A stretch of 11,979 bases of DNA from an uncultured Ruminococcus sp. (GTDB lineage: Bacteria; Bacillota; Clostridia; Oscillospirales; Ruminococcaceae), in NCBI GenBank assembly GCA_945867875.1, contig CAMBJF010000057.1:1-11979 (forward strand). Reading direction: 5' to 3'. This document shows positions 6,211-11,979 of the stretch, piece after piece. The translations under genes and the position numbers were made by a program. The notes below the pieces were generated by a model. That model worked only from the letters and a program-made list of their open reading frames with translations. It did no database searches and was not told where the DNA came from. Each line of letters opens with the position of its first letter. Positions within the stretch are counted from its first letter, which is position 1.

Positions 6211-6239
6211 ATTTTATCACGCATACACTGTTATGTCAA
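6211..6239 (-). promoter_or_regulatory. sigma-70 promoter of the FliB-family gene
   Basis: On the minus strand, consensus TTGACA (6239-6234) and TAAAAT (6216-6211) are separated by 17 bases. Transcription would start near 6204, leaving a leader of about 27 bases with AAAGG ahead of ATG 6176. The upstream in-frame ATG at 6224 would then not be in the transcript. Confidence 0.8.
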
Positions 6240-6356
6240 TCAAATTTTTTTGAGCATTTTAACACAAATTTTATTCGGGAAAGGCTTGATTTTTTGTCCA
6301 AATAGTGGTAATATAAGAAATGTATTTGAATAAGTGTTTATTTCTTAACAGAATTG

Positions 6357-6365
6357 TGCTATAAT
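6357..6365 (+). promoter_or_regulatory. extended -10 promoter of the ACT/PFL (and possibly V-ATPase) operon
   Basis: TGCTATAAT holds an extended -10 TG and a perfect TATAAT (6360-6365). The -35 position at 17-base spacing (6337-6342, TTTATT) is weak. Expected start near 6372, with GGAGG (6388-6392) nine bases before ATG 6402. No other clear promoter is seen before the V-type ATPase genes, so this may drive them as well. The rest of the gap (6240-6350) is AT-rich with no further recognisable site. Confidence 0.65.
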
Positions 6366-6401
6366 TTAAGGAAATGATTTTTTATTTGGAGGATTTTAAC
6401 T

Positions 6402-6671
6402 ATGAAAGCTGTAATCACCGTTATCGGAAAGGACGCCGTTGGCATTCTCGCAAAGGTAAGCACCATCTGCGCTGAGACCAATGCAAATGTTATCGAGGTA
6501 ACTCAGAGCGTTCTTCAGGATATGTTCGCTATGATAATGCTGGTGGATATCACCAAGATGACCGACGATTTCGTTGTTCTTCAGGATAAGCTCACCGCTC
6601 TCGGAGACAGCCTCGGACTTAAGATACATACAATGCACGAGGATATCTTCAACTCTATGCACAGAATATGA
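6402..6671 (+). CDS. ACT-domain regulatory protein, UPF0237 family
   Basis: An 89-residue protein made of a single ACT domain (about 3-76). It starts with the typical strand KAVITVIGKDAVGILAKVST and continues through ANVIEVTQSVLQDMFAMIMLVDI. ACT domains bind small ligands, often amino acids, at dimer interfaces, and the glycine in the first loop (GKDAVGI) is the usual ligand-contact region. The UPF0237 family is almost always encoded directly before a UPF0210/PFL protein, as here (18 bases apart). The ligand is not known. A strong GGAGG and a close promoter suggest high expression. Confidence 0.92.
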   Translation: MKAVITVIGKDAVGILAKVSTICAETNANVIEVTQSVLQDMFAMIMLVDITKMTDDFVVLQDKLTALGDSLGLKIHTMHEDIFNSMHRI

Positions 6672-6689
6672 CCTGAGGAGAACTGATTT

Positions 6690-8045
6690 ATGCTGAATGT
6701 TTATGATATTCTTGAAACTATAAGAATGATACAGGACGAGTGCCTTGATATCAGAACTATTACTATGGGCATCTCCCTTATGGACTGTATCGACAGCGAC
6801 ATTGACAGAGCCTGCGACAAGGTTTATGAGAAGATCACCCGCTGCGCAGGAAAGCTTGTTAAGGTCGGCGAGGAGATCGAAAAGGAATACGGTATTCCCA
6901 TTATCAACAAGAGAATCTCCGTTACACCTATCGCTATCGTTTCCGCTGCCTGCAACGCAAGCCCCGTTAAGTTCGCTCTTACAATGGAAAAGGCTGCAAA
7001 GGCTTGCGGCGTAAACCTCATCGGCGGCTATTCCGCTCTTGTTCAGAAGGGCTTCTCCGCAGGTGATGAGAGACTTATCCGCTCTATCCCCGAGGCTCTT
7101 GCTTCTACCTCCTGCGTTTGCTCTTCCGTAAATATCGGCTCCACAAAGACCGGTATCAATATGGACGCTGTTAAGATAATGGGTCAGATAGTCAGGGAAT
7201 CTGCCGAGGCTACCGTTGATAATCAGTGCTTCGGTGCGGCAAAGCTTGTTGTATTCTGCAATGCTGTTGACGATAACCCCTTTATGGCTGGCGCATTCCA
7301 CGGCGTTGGTGAGCCCGACTGCATCATCAACGTGGGCGTTTCGGGCCCCGGCGTTGTTCGTTCCGCTCTTGCAAAATATCCCGACGCTGACATCAATGAG
7401 CTTGCGGATATCATCAAAAAGACTGCTTACAAGATAACAAGAGTTGGTCAGCTGGTTGGCGTAAGAGCTTCTGAAAAGCTGGGCGTTCCCTTTGGCATCG
7501 TTGACCTCTCCCTTGCCCCCACTCCCGCAGTAGGCGACAGCGTTGCTTACATTCTCGAGGAAATGGGTCTGGAGAAGTGCGGCTGCGCTGGAACAACCGC
7601 CTGCCTTGCTATGCTCAATGACGCTGTTAAAAAGGGCGGCGTAATGGCTTGCTCACGTATCGGCGGACTTTCGGGCGCATTTATCCCTGTTTCCGAGGAC
7701 GCAGGTATGATAGCTGCGGCTGAGAGCGGTTCACTGCTTATCGAAAAGCTCGAAGCTATGACTGCGGTATGCTCCGTTGGTCTTGATATGATAGTAATTC
7801 CCGGCGACACAACTGCCGAGGTGATCTCGGGCATCATTGCGGACGAGGCTGCTATCGGTATGGTAAACTGCAAGACCACAGCGGTAAGAGTTATCCCCGC
7901 TATCGGCTGCAAGGAGGGCGATGTGCTTGACTGGGGCGGACTGTTCGGAAAGGGTCCTGTTATGAAGGTCAACACCAACTCTCCCGCTAAGTTTATAAGC
8001 AGAGGCGGACAGATACCCGCACCTCTCCACAGCCTTAAAAACTGA
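6690..8045 (+). CDS. UPF0210 (DUF711) / PFL family protein
   Basis: A 451-residue cytosolic protein of the UPF0210 family, also called PFL family because of a distant relation to pyruvate formate-lyase-like folds. The length is the family norm. It is glycine- and alanine-rich, with conserved-looking blocks TITMGISLMDCID (about 24-36), KRISVTPIAIVSAA, NLIGGYSALVQKG, NVGVSGPGVVRSAL and CGCAGTTACLAMLND. No glycyl-radical motif or other catalytic site was identified, and the biochemical function is unknown; the pairing with the ACT protein suggests control by a small ligand. GAGGAG (6675-6680) lies nine bases before the ATG. Only 29 bases, with no terminator, separate it from the ATPase operon. 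Confidence 0.93.
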   Translation: MLNVYDILETIRMIQDECLDIRTITMGISLMDCIDSDIDRACDKVYEKITRCAGKLVKVGEEIEKEYGIPIINKRISVTPIAIVSAACNASPVKFALTMEKAAKACGVNLIGGYSALVQKGFSAGDERLIRSIPEALASTSCVCSSVNIGSTKTGINMDAVKIMGQIVRESAEATVDNQCFGAAKLVVFCNAVDDNPFMAGAFHGVGEPDCIINVGVSGPGVVRSALAKYPDADINELADIIKKTAYKITRVGQLVGVRASEKLGVPFGIVDLSLAPTPAVGDSVAYILEEMGLEKCGCAGTTACLAMLNDAVKKGGVMACSRIGGLSGAFIPVSEDAGMIAAAESGSLLIEKLEAMTAVCSVGLDMIVIPGDTTAEVISGIIADEAAIGMVNCKTTAVRVIPAIGCKEGDVLDWGGLFGKGPVMKVNTNSPAKFISRGGQIPAPLHSLKN

Positions 8046-8074
8046 TATATCTCTTGTAATAAGGAGGACGGCAT

Positions 8075-8386
8075 ATGGACGATATTATCAAGTCTATCAT
8101 CGAGATAGACAGGGGAGCGTCAAAGCGCATCGAGGACGCTGAGAAGGAAAAGCTCCGCATCATCGAGGAAGCCAAGGCGGAGGAAGAGCGCATGATCGCT
8201 GAGGCGGTGGAGGCTAAGAAAGCCGAGCTTGCCGCTCTTGAAAAGGCTGAGACCGAAAAAGCCAACGCACGTATTGCCGAGCTTTCACAGGAGAAAAATG
8301 AAAAGCTTGAAGCTATGAAGCAGAGCTTTGAGAAAAATTCCGACAAATGGTGCGGTGAGATATTCCAAGCGGTGATATCAATATGA
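8075..8386 (+). CDS. V-type ATPase peripheral-stalk subunit (G/H type)
   Basis: A 103-residue protein that is almost one continuous coiled coil (about 8-92), rich in Glu, Lys and Ala with alternating charges (ERMIAEAVEAKKAELAALEK). This matches the G/H subunit of bacterial and archaeal V-type ATPases (NtpF in the Enterococcus naming), which pairs with subunit E in the peripheral stalk linking the catalytic head to the membrane stator. The C-terminus carries a single Trp (DKWCGEIF) near the expected membrane-distal or membrane-proximal contact end. AAGGAGG (8061-8067) lies seven bases before the ATG. Coiled-coil sequence alone is weak evidence; its position as first gene before C, I and K makes the call firm. 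Confidence 0.85.
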   Translation: MDDIIKSIIEIDRGASKRIEDAEKEKLRIIEEAKAEEERMIAEAVEAKKAELAALEKAETEKANARIAELSQEKNEKLEAMKQSFEKNSDKWCGEIFQAVISI

Positions 8387-8407
8387 CATATAAAGTGCGC
8401 TGCGGAG

Positions 8408-8426
8408 AGGAGGGACGGCTGCTTTG
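8408..8426 (+). promoter_or_regulatory. ribosome binding site fixing a TTG start for ATPase subunit C
   Basis: AGGAGGG (8408-8414) stands nine bases before TTG 8424-8426. No ATG or GTG occurs in this frame between the in-frame stop at 8391-8393 and the TTG. The first ATG in frame is codon 19, which would cut the conserved N-terminal helix of the subunit, so the TTG is taken as the start. Confidence 0.75.
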
Positions 8427-9482
8427 AATAAAAACAGTTCCGCAGGCAGCAGAAATCTTAACGCCACCGTGGCAAAAATGCACGCAATTTACGGAAAAAG
8501 GCTGAAGCAGGAGGATTATTCCGCCCTGCTCAGCTGCACCTCCGTTTCCGATGCCGCAGGATATCTAAAGCGAAACACCTATTACAGCCGTGCGCTGGAC
8601 GGCGTTGACACCGACAATATCCACAGAGGCAACCTTGAGGATATCCTCAGAAGAAGCATTATGGAAAATTATTTCCGTATGATAAACTTCGAGAAGATAG
8701 GCAGGGACGACTTTTACGATTATTTCATCGTGAAAACGGAGATAGACGAAATTCTTATCTGCATACTTCATCTGAATGCGGGCACAGGCGACCACATCAA
8801 CACCCTGCCCATTTATATGAACAAGTACACCTCCTTCAATCTTCTTGAGCTTGCAAAGGCGCAGGATTATGATGACCTGCTTGCTATTACGAAAAAGACT
8901 CCATATTATGATATCCTGAAAGAGTTCAAGCCCGAGGAAGAGGGCGGTCATATCGACTATCCTGCAATTGAGCTGAAGCTCAGGACGTATTATGCTAAGC
9001 GTCTGACGGAATCGGTGAAAAAGTTCGGCGGCGAGACGGAAAAGCGGCTGAAAAATTATATCGGTGCTCAGACCGATATGATAAACATTATCAATTCCTA
9101 TCGAATGAAACGGTATTTCAATGCGGACGCTGCGGAGATAAAGGCACGAATGATACCCGTTTATATGCGCATTCCAGAGAAAAAAATGGACGAGCTGTAC
9201 AGCGCAAGGGACGACAAGGAATTTCTTGAACGCTTCTCAAAGACCTATTACGGCAGGGAGATTGCTGAAAAGGGCTTTGATATGAAAGACCCCGAAATGT
9301 CCCTTATCCAGTTCAGATTTTTGCAGGCCAAGCGGGCATTTTCACGTTCTACATCGGCTCCCGAATGCTTCTACACCTTTAATCACCTGGCTGAGATAGA
9401 GGTCAAGAACATTATCAGGATAATCGAGGGTATAAGATATTCTCTCCCCACAAAGGAGATATCCGAGCTTATCATTACCTGA
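8424..9482 (+). CDS. ntpC: V-type ATPase subunit C (V0 d / AC39 family)
   Basis: A 352-residue soluble subunit that sits on the rotor ring and receives the central stalk, the socket between V1 and V0. The sequence is helix-rich and polar throughout, with no membrane segment, and falls in the usual 330-360 residue range. The three-fold-repeat character of AC39 proteins shows in recurring helical blocks such as NATVAKMHAIYGKRL (13-27), ENYFRMINF, ILICILHLNAG and KNIIRIIEGIRYSLP near the end. Translation begins at TTG (see the binding site at 8408), which may keep its level low compared with the neighbours; the rotor needs one copy per complex. A 37-base gap precedes it and a 71-base gap follows it, both without a terminator. 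Confidence 0.88.
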   Translation: MNKNSSAGSRNLNATVAKMHAIYGKRLKQEDYSALLSCTSVSDAAGYLKRNTYYSRALDGVDTDNIHRGNLEDILRRSIMENYFRMINFEKIGRDDFYDYFIVKTEIDEILICILHLNAGTGDHINTLPIYMNKYTSFNLLELAKAQDYDDLLAITKKTPYYDILKEFKPEEEGGHIDYPAIELKLRTYYAKRLTESVKKFGGETEKRLKNYIGAQTDMINIINSYRMKRYFNADAAEIKARMIPVYMRIPEKKMDELYSARDDKEFLERFSKTYYGREIAEKGFDMKDPEMSLIQFRFLQAKRAFSRSTSAPECFYTFNHLAEIEVKNIIRIIEGIRYSLPTKEISELIIT

Positions 9483-9526
9483 CAGGTACGATAATACTAA
9501 TAACCAATAAAACTGTAGACAAAAAA

Positions 9527-9550
9527 GACAGAAAGGACGGTGCATCTGTC
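9527..9550 (+). promoter_or_regulatory. possible hairpin presenting the ribosome binding site of ATPase subunit I
   Basis: GACAGA (9527-9532) can pair with TCTGTC (9545-9550), and the 12-base loop holds the purine-rich AAGGACGG that would serve as ribosome binding site. Unfolded, AAAGGA is 16 bases from ATG 9554, longer than normal. Folded, the loop and start are brought closer together. The stem is only six pairs, so it may be weak or chance. Confidence 0.4.
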
Positions 9551-9553
9551 AAA

Positions 9554-11506
9554 ATGTCATCAATAGAAAAAATGATGTTCGCCGATATTGCGGGTATGGA
9601 CACAGACCTTGACGCAGTGCTTGATATAATCTGCTCCTGCGGCTGTTTCCATATGGAAAATGCGGCGGCTGTCCACGTAAGCGGGTCAAAGACCAATGCC
9701 AAGCGGGAAAATCCCTATACGGCTCCGCTGAAAATGCTGGCGGAGATAGGAACGCTCACAGGCATAAAGCTCCAAAAGACCGACTGTTCCGACATTCCCG
9801 ACAGCCGTGCAGAGCAGCTTACTGAGGATATCAGGTCCATAAGAAACCGTGTTCAGAAGCTGAATGCGGAGGTCAGAAAGGCATCTGATGAGCTTAATTC
9901 CCACAGAATGGCACTGGAACAGGTTCAGCATCTGAGCGGCGGTGAGGGTGTCGGGTCTCTCAATGTTGACATTGAGCAGATATTTGCCTGCAAGCACATC
10001 AAGGTGCGGTTCGGCCGTCTCCCAACAGACAGCTATGACAAGCTTTCCTATTATGAGGACAAGAATTTCTACTTCCTTGCTTACGGCAGGGACAAGGAAT
10101 ATGTTTACGGCTTCTGTTTTGCACCTCTTTCCGAGGCGGAGGAGATAGACAGCATTCTTGAATCGCTGTATTTCGACCGCATAAGGCTCCCCGATTTCGT
10201 TCACGGAAGTGCCGATGACGCTGCAAAGGCGCTGGAGAAAAATGTGGACGATGACAGGAACGATGTTGAAAGCCGCAAGATGGATCTGGCGGATTATGTG
10301 GAGCAGCAGCGTGACACACTGAACAAGTATTTCACAAAGCTGAAAAAGCTTCACGACACCTTTGAGCTTCGTGAAAAGGTAATGATGATAAGGGATAAGT
10401 TCTACATTGTGGGATTTGTTCCCGAAAAGGACTCGGAGCGTTTTAAGAAATACTTTGAGGACCTCAAGACCGTTTCCCTTGTTATGAAGCCCTGTGATGA
10501 AAACGGTGAGATCGAAATTCCCGTTAAGCTCAAAAACAACAAGTTTGCAGAGCCGTTCTCGATGTTCGTTGACCTTTACGGTCTGCCTGCCTACAACGAC
10601 ATAAACCCCACAAACTTCGTTGCCATAACCTATACGCTCCTTTTCGGAATAATGTTCGGTGACTTGGGACAGGGTCTTGTGATACTGCTGTTGGGAATCC
10701 TTTTATGGAAATGGAAAAAGATGACCCTGGGCAGGATCATGGAGCGTCTCGGCGTTTCAAGTATGATATTCGGAACGCTTTGCGGCAGCGTGTTCGGATA
10801 TGAAGAGCTTCTTGACCCCATGTATGAAAGCCTTGGCATCGGCTTCCTGCCATTCAAGGCTATCCACAGCATAAACAACGTCCTTTACGGAGCTATCGGG
10901 ATAGGTATCTTCATTATCATAATCTCGGTCATCGTCAATATGATAATGGGCTTCAAGGAGAAAAATTACACCCGAGCACTTTTTTCAAACAACGGTCTTG
11001 CGGGACTGGTTTTCTACTGCTCGCTGCTTATGCTGCTTCTCGGCGGAATGCTGGGACTGAATGTCGGCGGACCTGTTTATGTGGTATGCCTCATCGTGCT
11101 GCCCCTTATAGTGATGTTTCTCCGTGAACCTCTGGGCGACCTGCTCAAAGGCAAGGGCTTCCACATTCACGAAAGCGTGGGAGACTTTATTGCGGCAAAC
11201 TTCTTTGAGTGCTTCGAGTTCCTGCTTGGCTATGCCACAAACACATTGTCATTCGTAAGAGTGGGCGGATTTGTTCTTTCCCACGCAGGTATGATGTCGG
11301 TGGTTCTGGCGCTTGCAAATATGTCGGGCGGCTTCTCACCGCTGGTCATGATACTCGGTAACCTGTTCGTCATTGCCCTTGAAGGTCTCCTCGTTGGTAT
11401 CCAGGTGCTCAGACTTGAATTTTACGAGATGTTCTCACGTTACTACACAGGCGGCGGAAAGGCGTTCAAGCCCGTTACCGTCAACTATGATGAAATTATT
11501 GAATAA
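9554..11506 (+). CDS. ntpI: V-type ATPase subunit I (membrane stator, a-subunit)
   Basis: The 650-residue stator that provides the ion half-channels beside the rotor ring. Residues 1-335 form the cytoplasmic arm: an N-terminal alpha/beta part (IEKMMFADIAGMDTDLDAVLD), a coiled coil near 85-127, a central domain, and a returning coiled coil near 223-275. From about 350 on there are roughly seven to eight membrane segments, starting with the typical turn PTNFVAITYTLLFGIMFGDLG (352-372). The essential channel arginine is probably R569 in TLSFVRVGGFVLSHAG, which aligns with the SYLRLWALSLAHA motif of other a-subunits. The C-terminus ends with the family pattern EGLLVGIQVLRLEFYEMF and YYTGGGKAFKP. 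Length is normal. The ribosome binding site is at an unusual distance (see 9527). No other start codon occurs in frame upstream in the gap, so ATG 9554 is kept. Confidence 0.95.
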   Translation: MSSIEKMMFADIAGMDTDLDAVLDIICSCGCFHMENAAAVHVSGSKTNAKRENPYTAPLKMLAEIGTLTGIKLQKTDCSDIPDSRAEQLTEDIRSIRNRVQKLNAEVRKASDELNSHRMALEQVQHLSGGEGVGSLNVDIEQIFACKHIKVRFGRLPTDSYDKLSYYEDKNFYFLAYGRDKEYVYGFCFAPLSEAEEIDSILESLYFDRIRLPDFVHGSADDAAKALEKNVDDDRNDVESRKMDLADYVEQQRDTLNKYFTKLKKLHDTFELREKVMMIRDKFYIVGFVPEKDSERFKKYFEDLKTVSLVMKPCDENGEIEIPVKLKNNKFAEPFSMFVDLYGLPAYNDINPTNFVAITYTLLFGIMFGDLGQGLVILLLGILLWKWKKMTLGRIMERLGVSSMIFGTLCGSVFGYEELLDPMYESLGIGFLPFKAIHSINNVLYGAIGIGIFIIIISVIVNMIMGFKEKNYTRALFSNNGLAGLVFYCSLLMLLLGGMLGLNVGGPVYVVCLIVLPLIVMFLREPLGDLLKGKGFHIHESVGDFIAANFFECFEFLLGYATNTLSFVRVGGFVLSHAGMMSVVLALANMSGGFSPLVMILGNLFVIALEGLLVGIQVLRLEFYEMFSRYYTGGGKAFKPVTVNYDEIIE

Positions 11507-11521
11507 TTGGAGGAAACTGAT

Positions 11522-11947
11522 ATGTACATTTTCTTACTTCCCCTCGCTGTTGTAATTCTTCTCGCACTCCCCGTAATTTCCAGAATAAAGCACTTCACTG
11601 ACGGAACAAAGTGCAAGAACGCTATCATCGGAAACATCTGCTCATTCTTCGGCGTTATGCTCCTCGCTGTTATCCTCCCCCTCGGAAATTTCGTGTCCGC
11701 TGAGGTGGTAGAGGAGACTGCTGGCGTTATAAGCAGCGCAGGTATGGGCTATCTTGCGGCAGCTCTTGCTGTTGGTCTCGGCTCTATCGGCTGCGGTATC
11801 GCCGTTGCAAATGCAGCTCCTGCGGCTATCGGAGCAGTTGCTGAGGAACCCTCCTGCTTCGGTAAAGCAATGATCTTCGTTGCTCTCGGCGAAGGTGTTG
11901 CCCTCTACGGATTCCTTATCGCATTCCTTATCATTCAGGCTGTCTGA
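11522..11947 (+). CDS. ntpK: V-type ATPase subunit K (rotor ring, c-subunit)
   Basis: A 141-residue membrane protein forming the ion-carrying rotor ring. Four hydrophobic segments are seen: about 2-20, 36-55, 74-98 and 115-140. Only the last two form a recognisable c-subunit hairpin, with the Gly/Ala-rich helix GYLAAALAVGLGSIGCGIAV, the polar loop APAAIGAVAEEPSCFGK, and the ion-binding glutamate E124 in FVALGEGVALYGF. The first two helices do not look like a second copy of that hairpin, unlike the duplicated Enterococcus NtpK. Y129 five residues after the glutamate is shared with Na+-binding c-subunits, but the residue after the glutamate is Gly rather than Ser/Thr, so H+ or Na+ use is not settled. 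ATG 11522 has GGAGG (11509-11513) eight bases upstream. A TTG at 11507 in frame overlaps that site and is rejected. Confidence 0.93.
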   Translation: MYIFLLPLAVVILLALPVISRIKHFTDGTKCKNAIIGNICSFFGVMLLAVILPLGNFVSAEVVEETAGVISSAGMGYLAAALAVGLGSIGCGIAVANAAPAAIGAVAEEPSCFGKAMIFVALGEGVALYGFLIAFLIIQAV

Positions 11948-11963
11948 TAAAAGAGGCACTAAA

Positions 11964-11979
11964 ATGAAATTCTTTCTTC
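11964..11979 (+). CDS. start of next V-type ATPase gene, probably subunit F (partial)
   Basis: ATG at 11964 opens a frame reading M-K-F-F-L before the window ends. AAAGAGG just upstream (11950-11956) is a fair ribosome binding site, and the spacing of 16 bases after subunit K fits the operon. V-type subunit F proteins often begin with a strand of the type MKFF/MKFY, and F or E genes commonly follow K. Five residues cannot prove identity, so subunit F is an inference from order. Confidence 0.45.

Noticed and set aside
6177..6224. Longer FliB-family protein starting at 6224
   Set aside because: The start lies within the promoter and lacks a ribosome binding site.
6396..7301. Minus-strand frame of 301 codons
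   Set aside because: Antisense to the ACT and UPF0210 genes, which are firmly identified; no initiation signal or recognisable domain.
9686..10354. Minus-strand frame of 222 codons
   Set aside because: Antisense shadow of ATPase subunit I.
11507..11521. TTG start adding five residues to subunit K
   Set aside because: Those bases contain the GGAGG ribosome binding site that serves ATG 11522.
41..11979. tRNA, rRNA, CRISPR array, insertion sequence or prophage remains
   Set aside because: No cloverleaf, repeat-spacer pattern, transposase or terminal repeat was seen; the DnaD/DnaC-like pair alone does not make a prophage because it is also a normal chromosomal pair in Clostridia.

Overview
The window reads as ordinary chromosomal DNA of a low-to-mid GC Firmicute, most likely a gut or rumen member of the Clostridia close to Ruminococcus/Oscillospiraceae. 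The support is a lipoprotein GH5 endoglucanase of the ruminococcal type, a DnaD-domain protein paired with a DnaC/DnaI-like helicase loader, a V-type ATPase operon, strong AGGAGG ribosome binding sites, and TTGAAA/TATAAT promoters. This placement is an inference from gene families, not a database match. The first 40 bases are not biological: they are a Nextera sequencing adapter, so the true sequence begins at 41 and the left end is a library or assembly boundary.

Layout. (1) 41-2698, minus strand: one apparent transcript from a very good sigma-70 promoter (2670-2698) through nadA (quinolinate synthase), a GH5 cellulase lipoprotein, and a conserved hypothetical protein cut by the adapter. (2) 2874-5209, plus strand: an extended -10 promoter, a DnaD-domain protein, a helicase-loader-type ATPase, and a 70-residue single-pass membrane protein, closed by a long bidirectional terminator. 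(3) 5211-6239, minus strand: a cysteine-rich FliB-family protein with its own TTGACA/TAAAAT promoter. Its start must be moved inward from the longest open frame. (4) 6357-11979, plus strand: an extended -10 promoter, an ACT-domain regulator and its usual partner, a UPF0210/PFL protein, then with no visible terminator a V-type ATPase operon: stalk subunit (G/H type), C (TTG start), I, K, and the first codons of what is probably subunit F. The operon runs off the right end.

How the genes fit together. The DnaD/DnaC-like pair is a replication initiation and helicase-loading module. The V-type genes encode the peripheral stalk, central-stalk socket, stator and rotor ring of a membrane ion pump or synthase; the catalytic A and B genes should lie downstream. 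nadA supplies quinolinate for NAD synthesis, and the cellulase acts outside the cell on beta-glucans; no functional link between those two is evident.

No RNA gene, CRISPR array, insertion sequence or clear riboswitch was seen. I did not find a convincing new multi-gene system. The best leads are the hypothetical protein at 41-505 with a nuclease-like motif pattern, the small membrane protein attached to the helicase-loader operon, a hairpin that presents the ribosome binding site of ATPase subunit I, and a strong hairpin inside the 5' end of the hypothetical gene.
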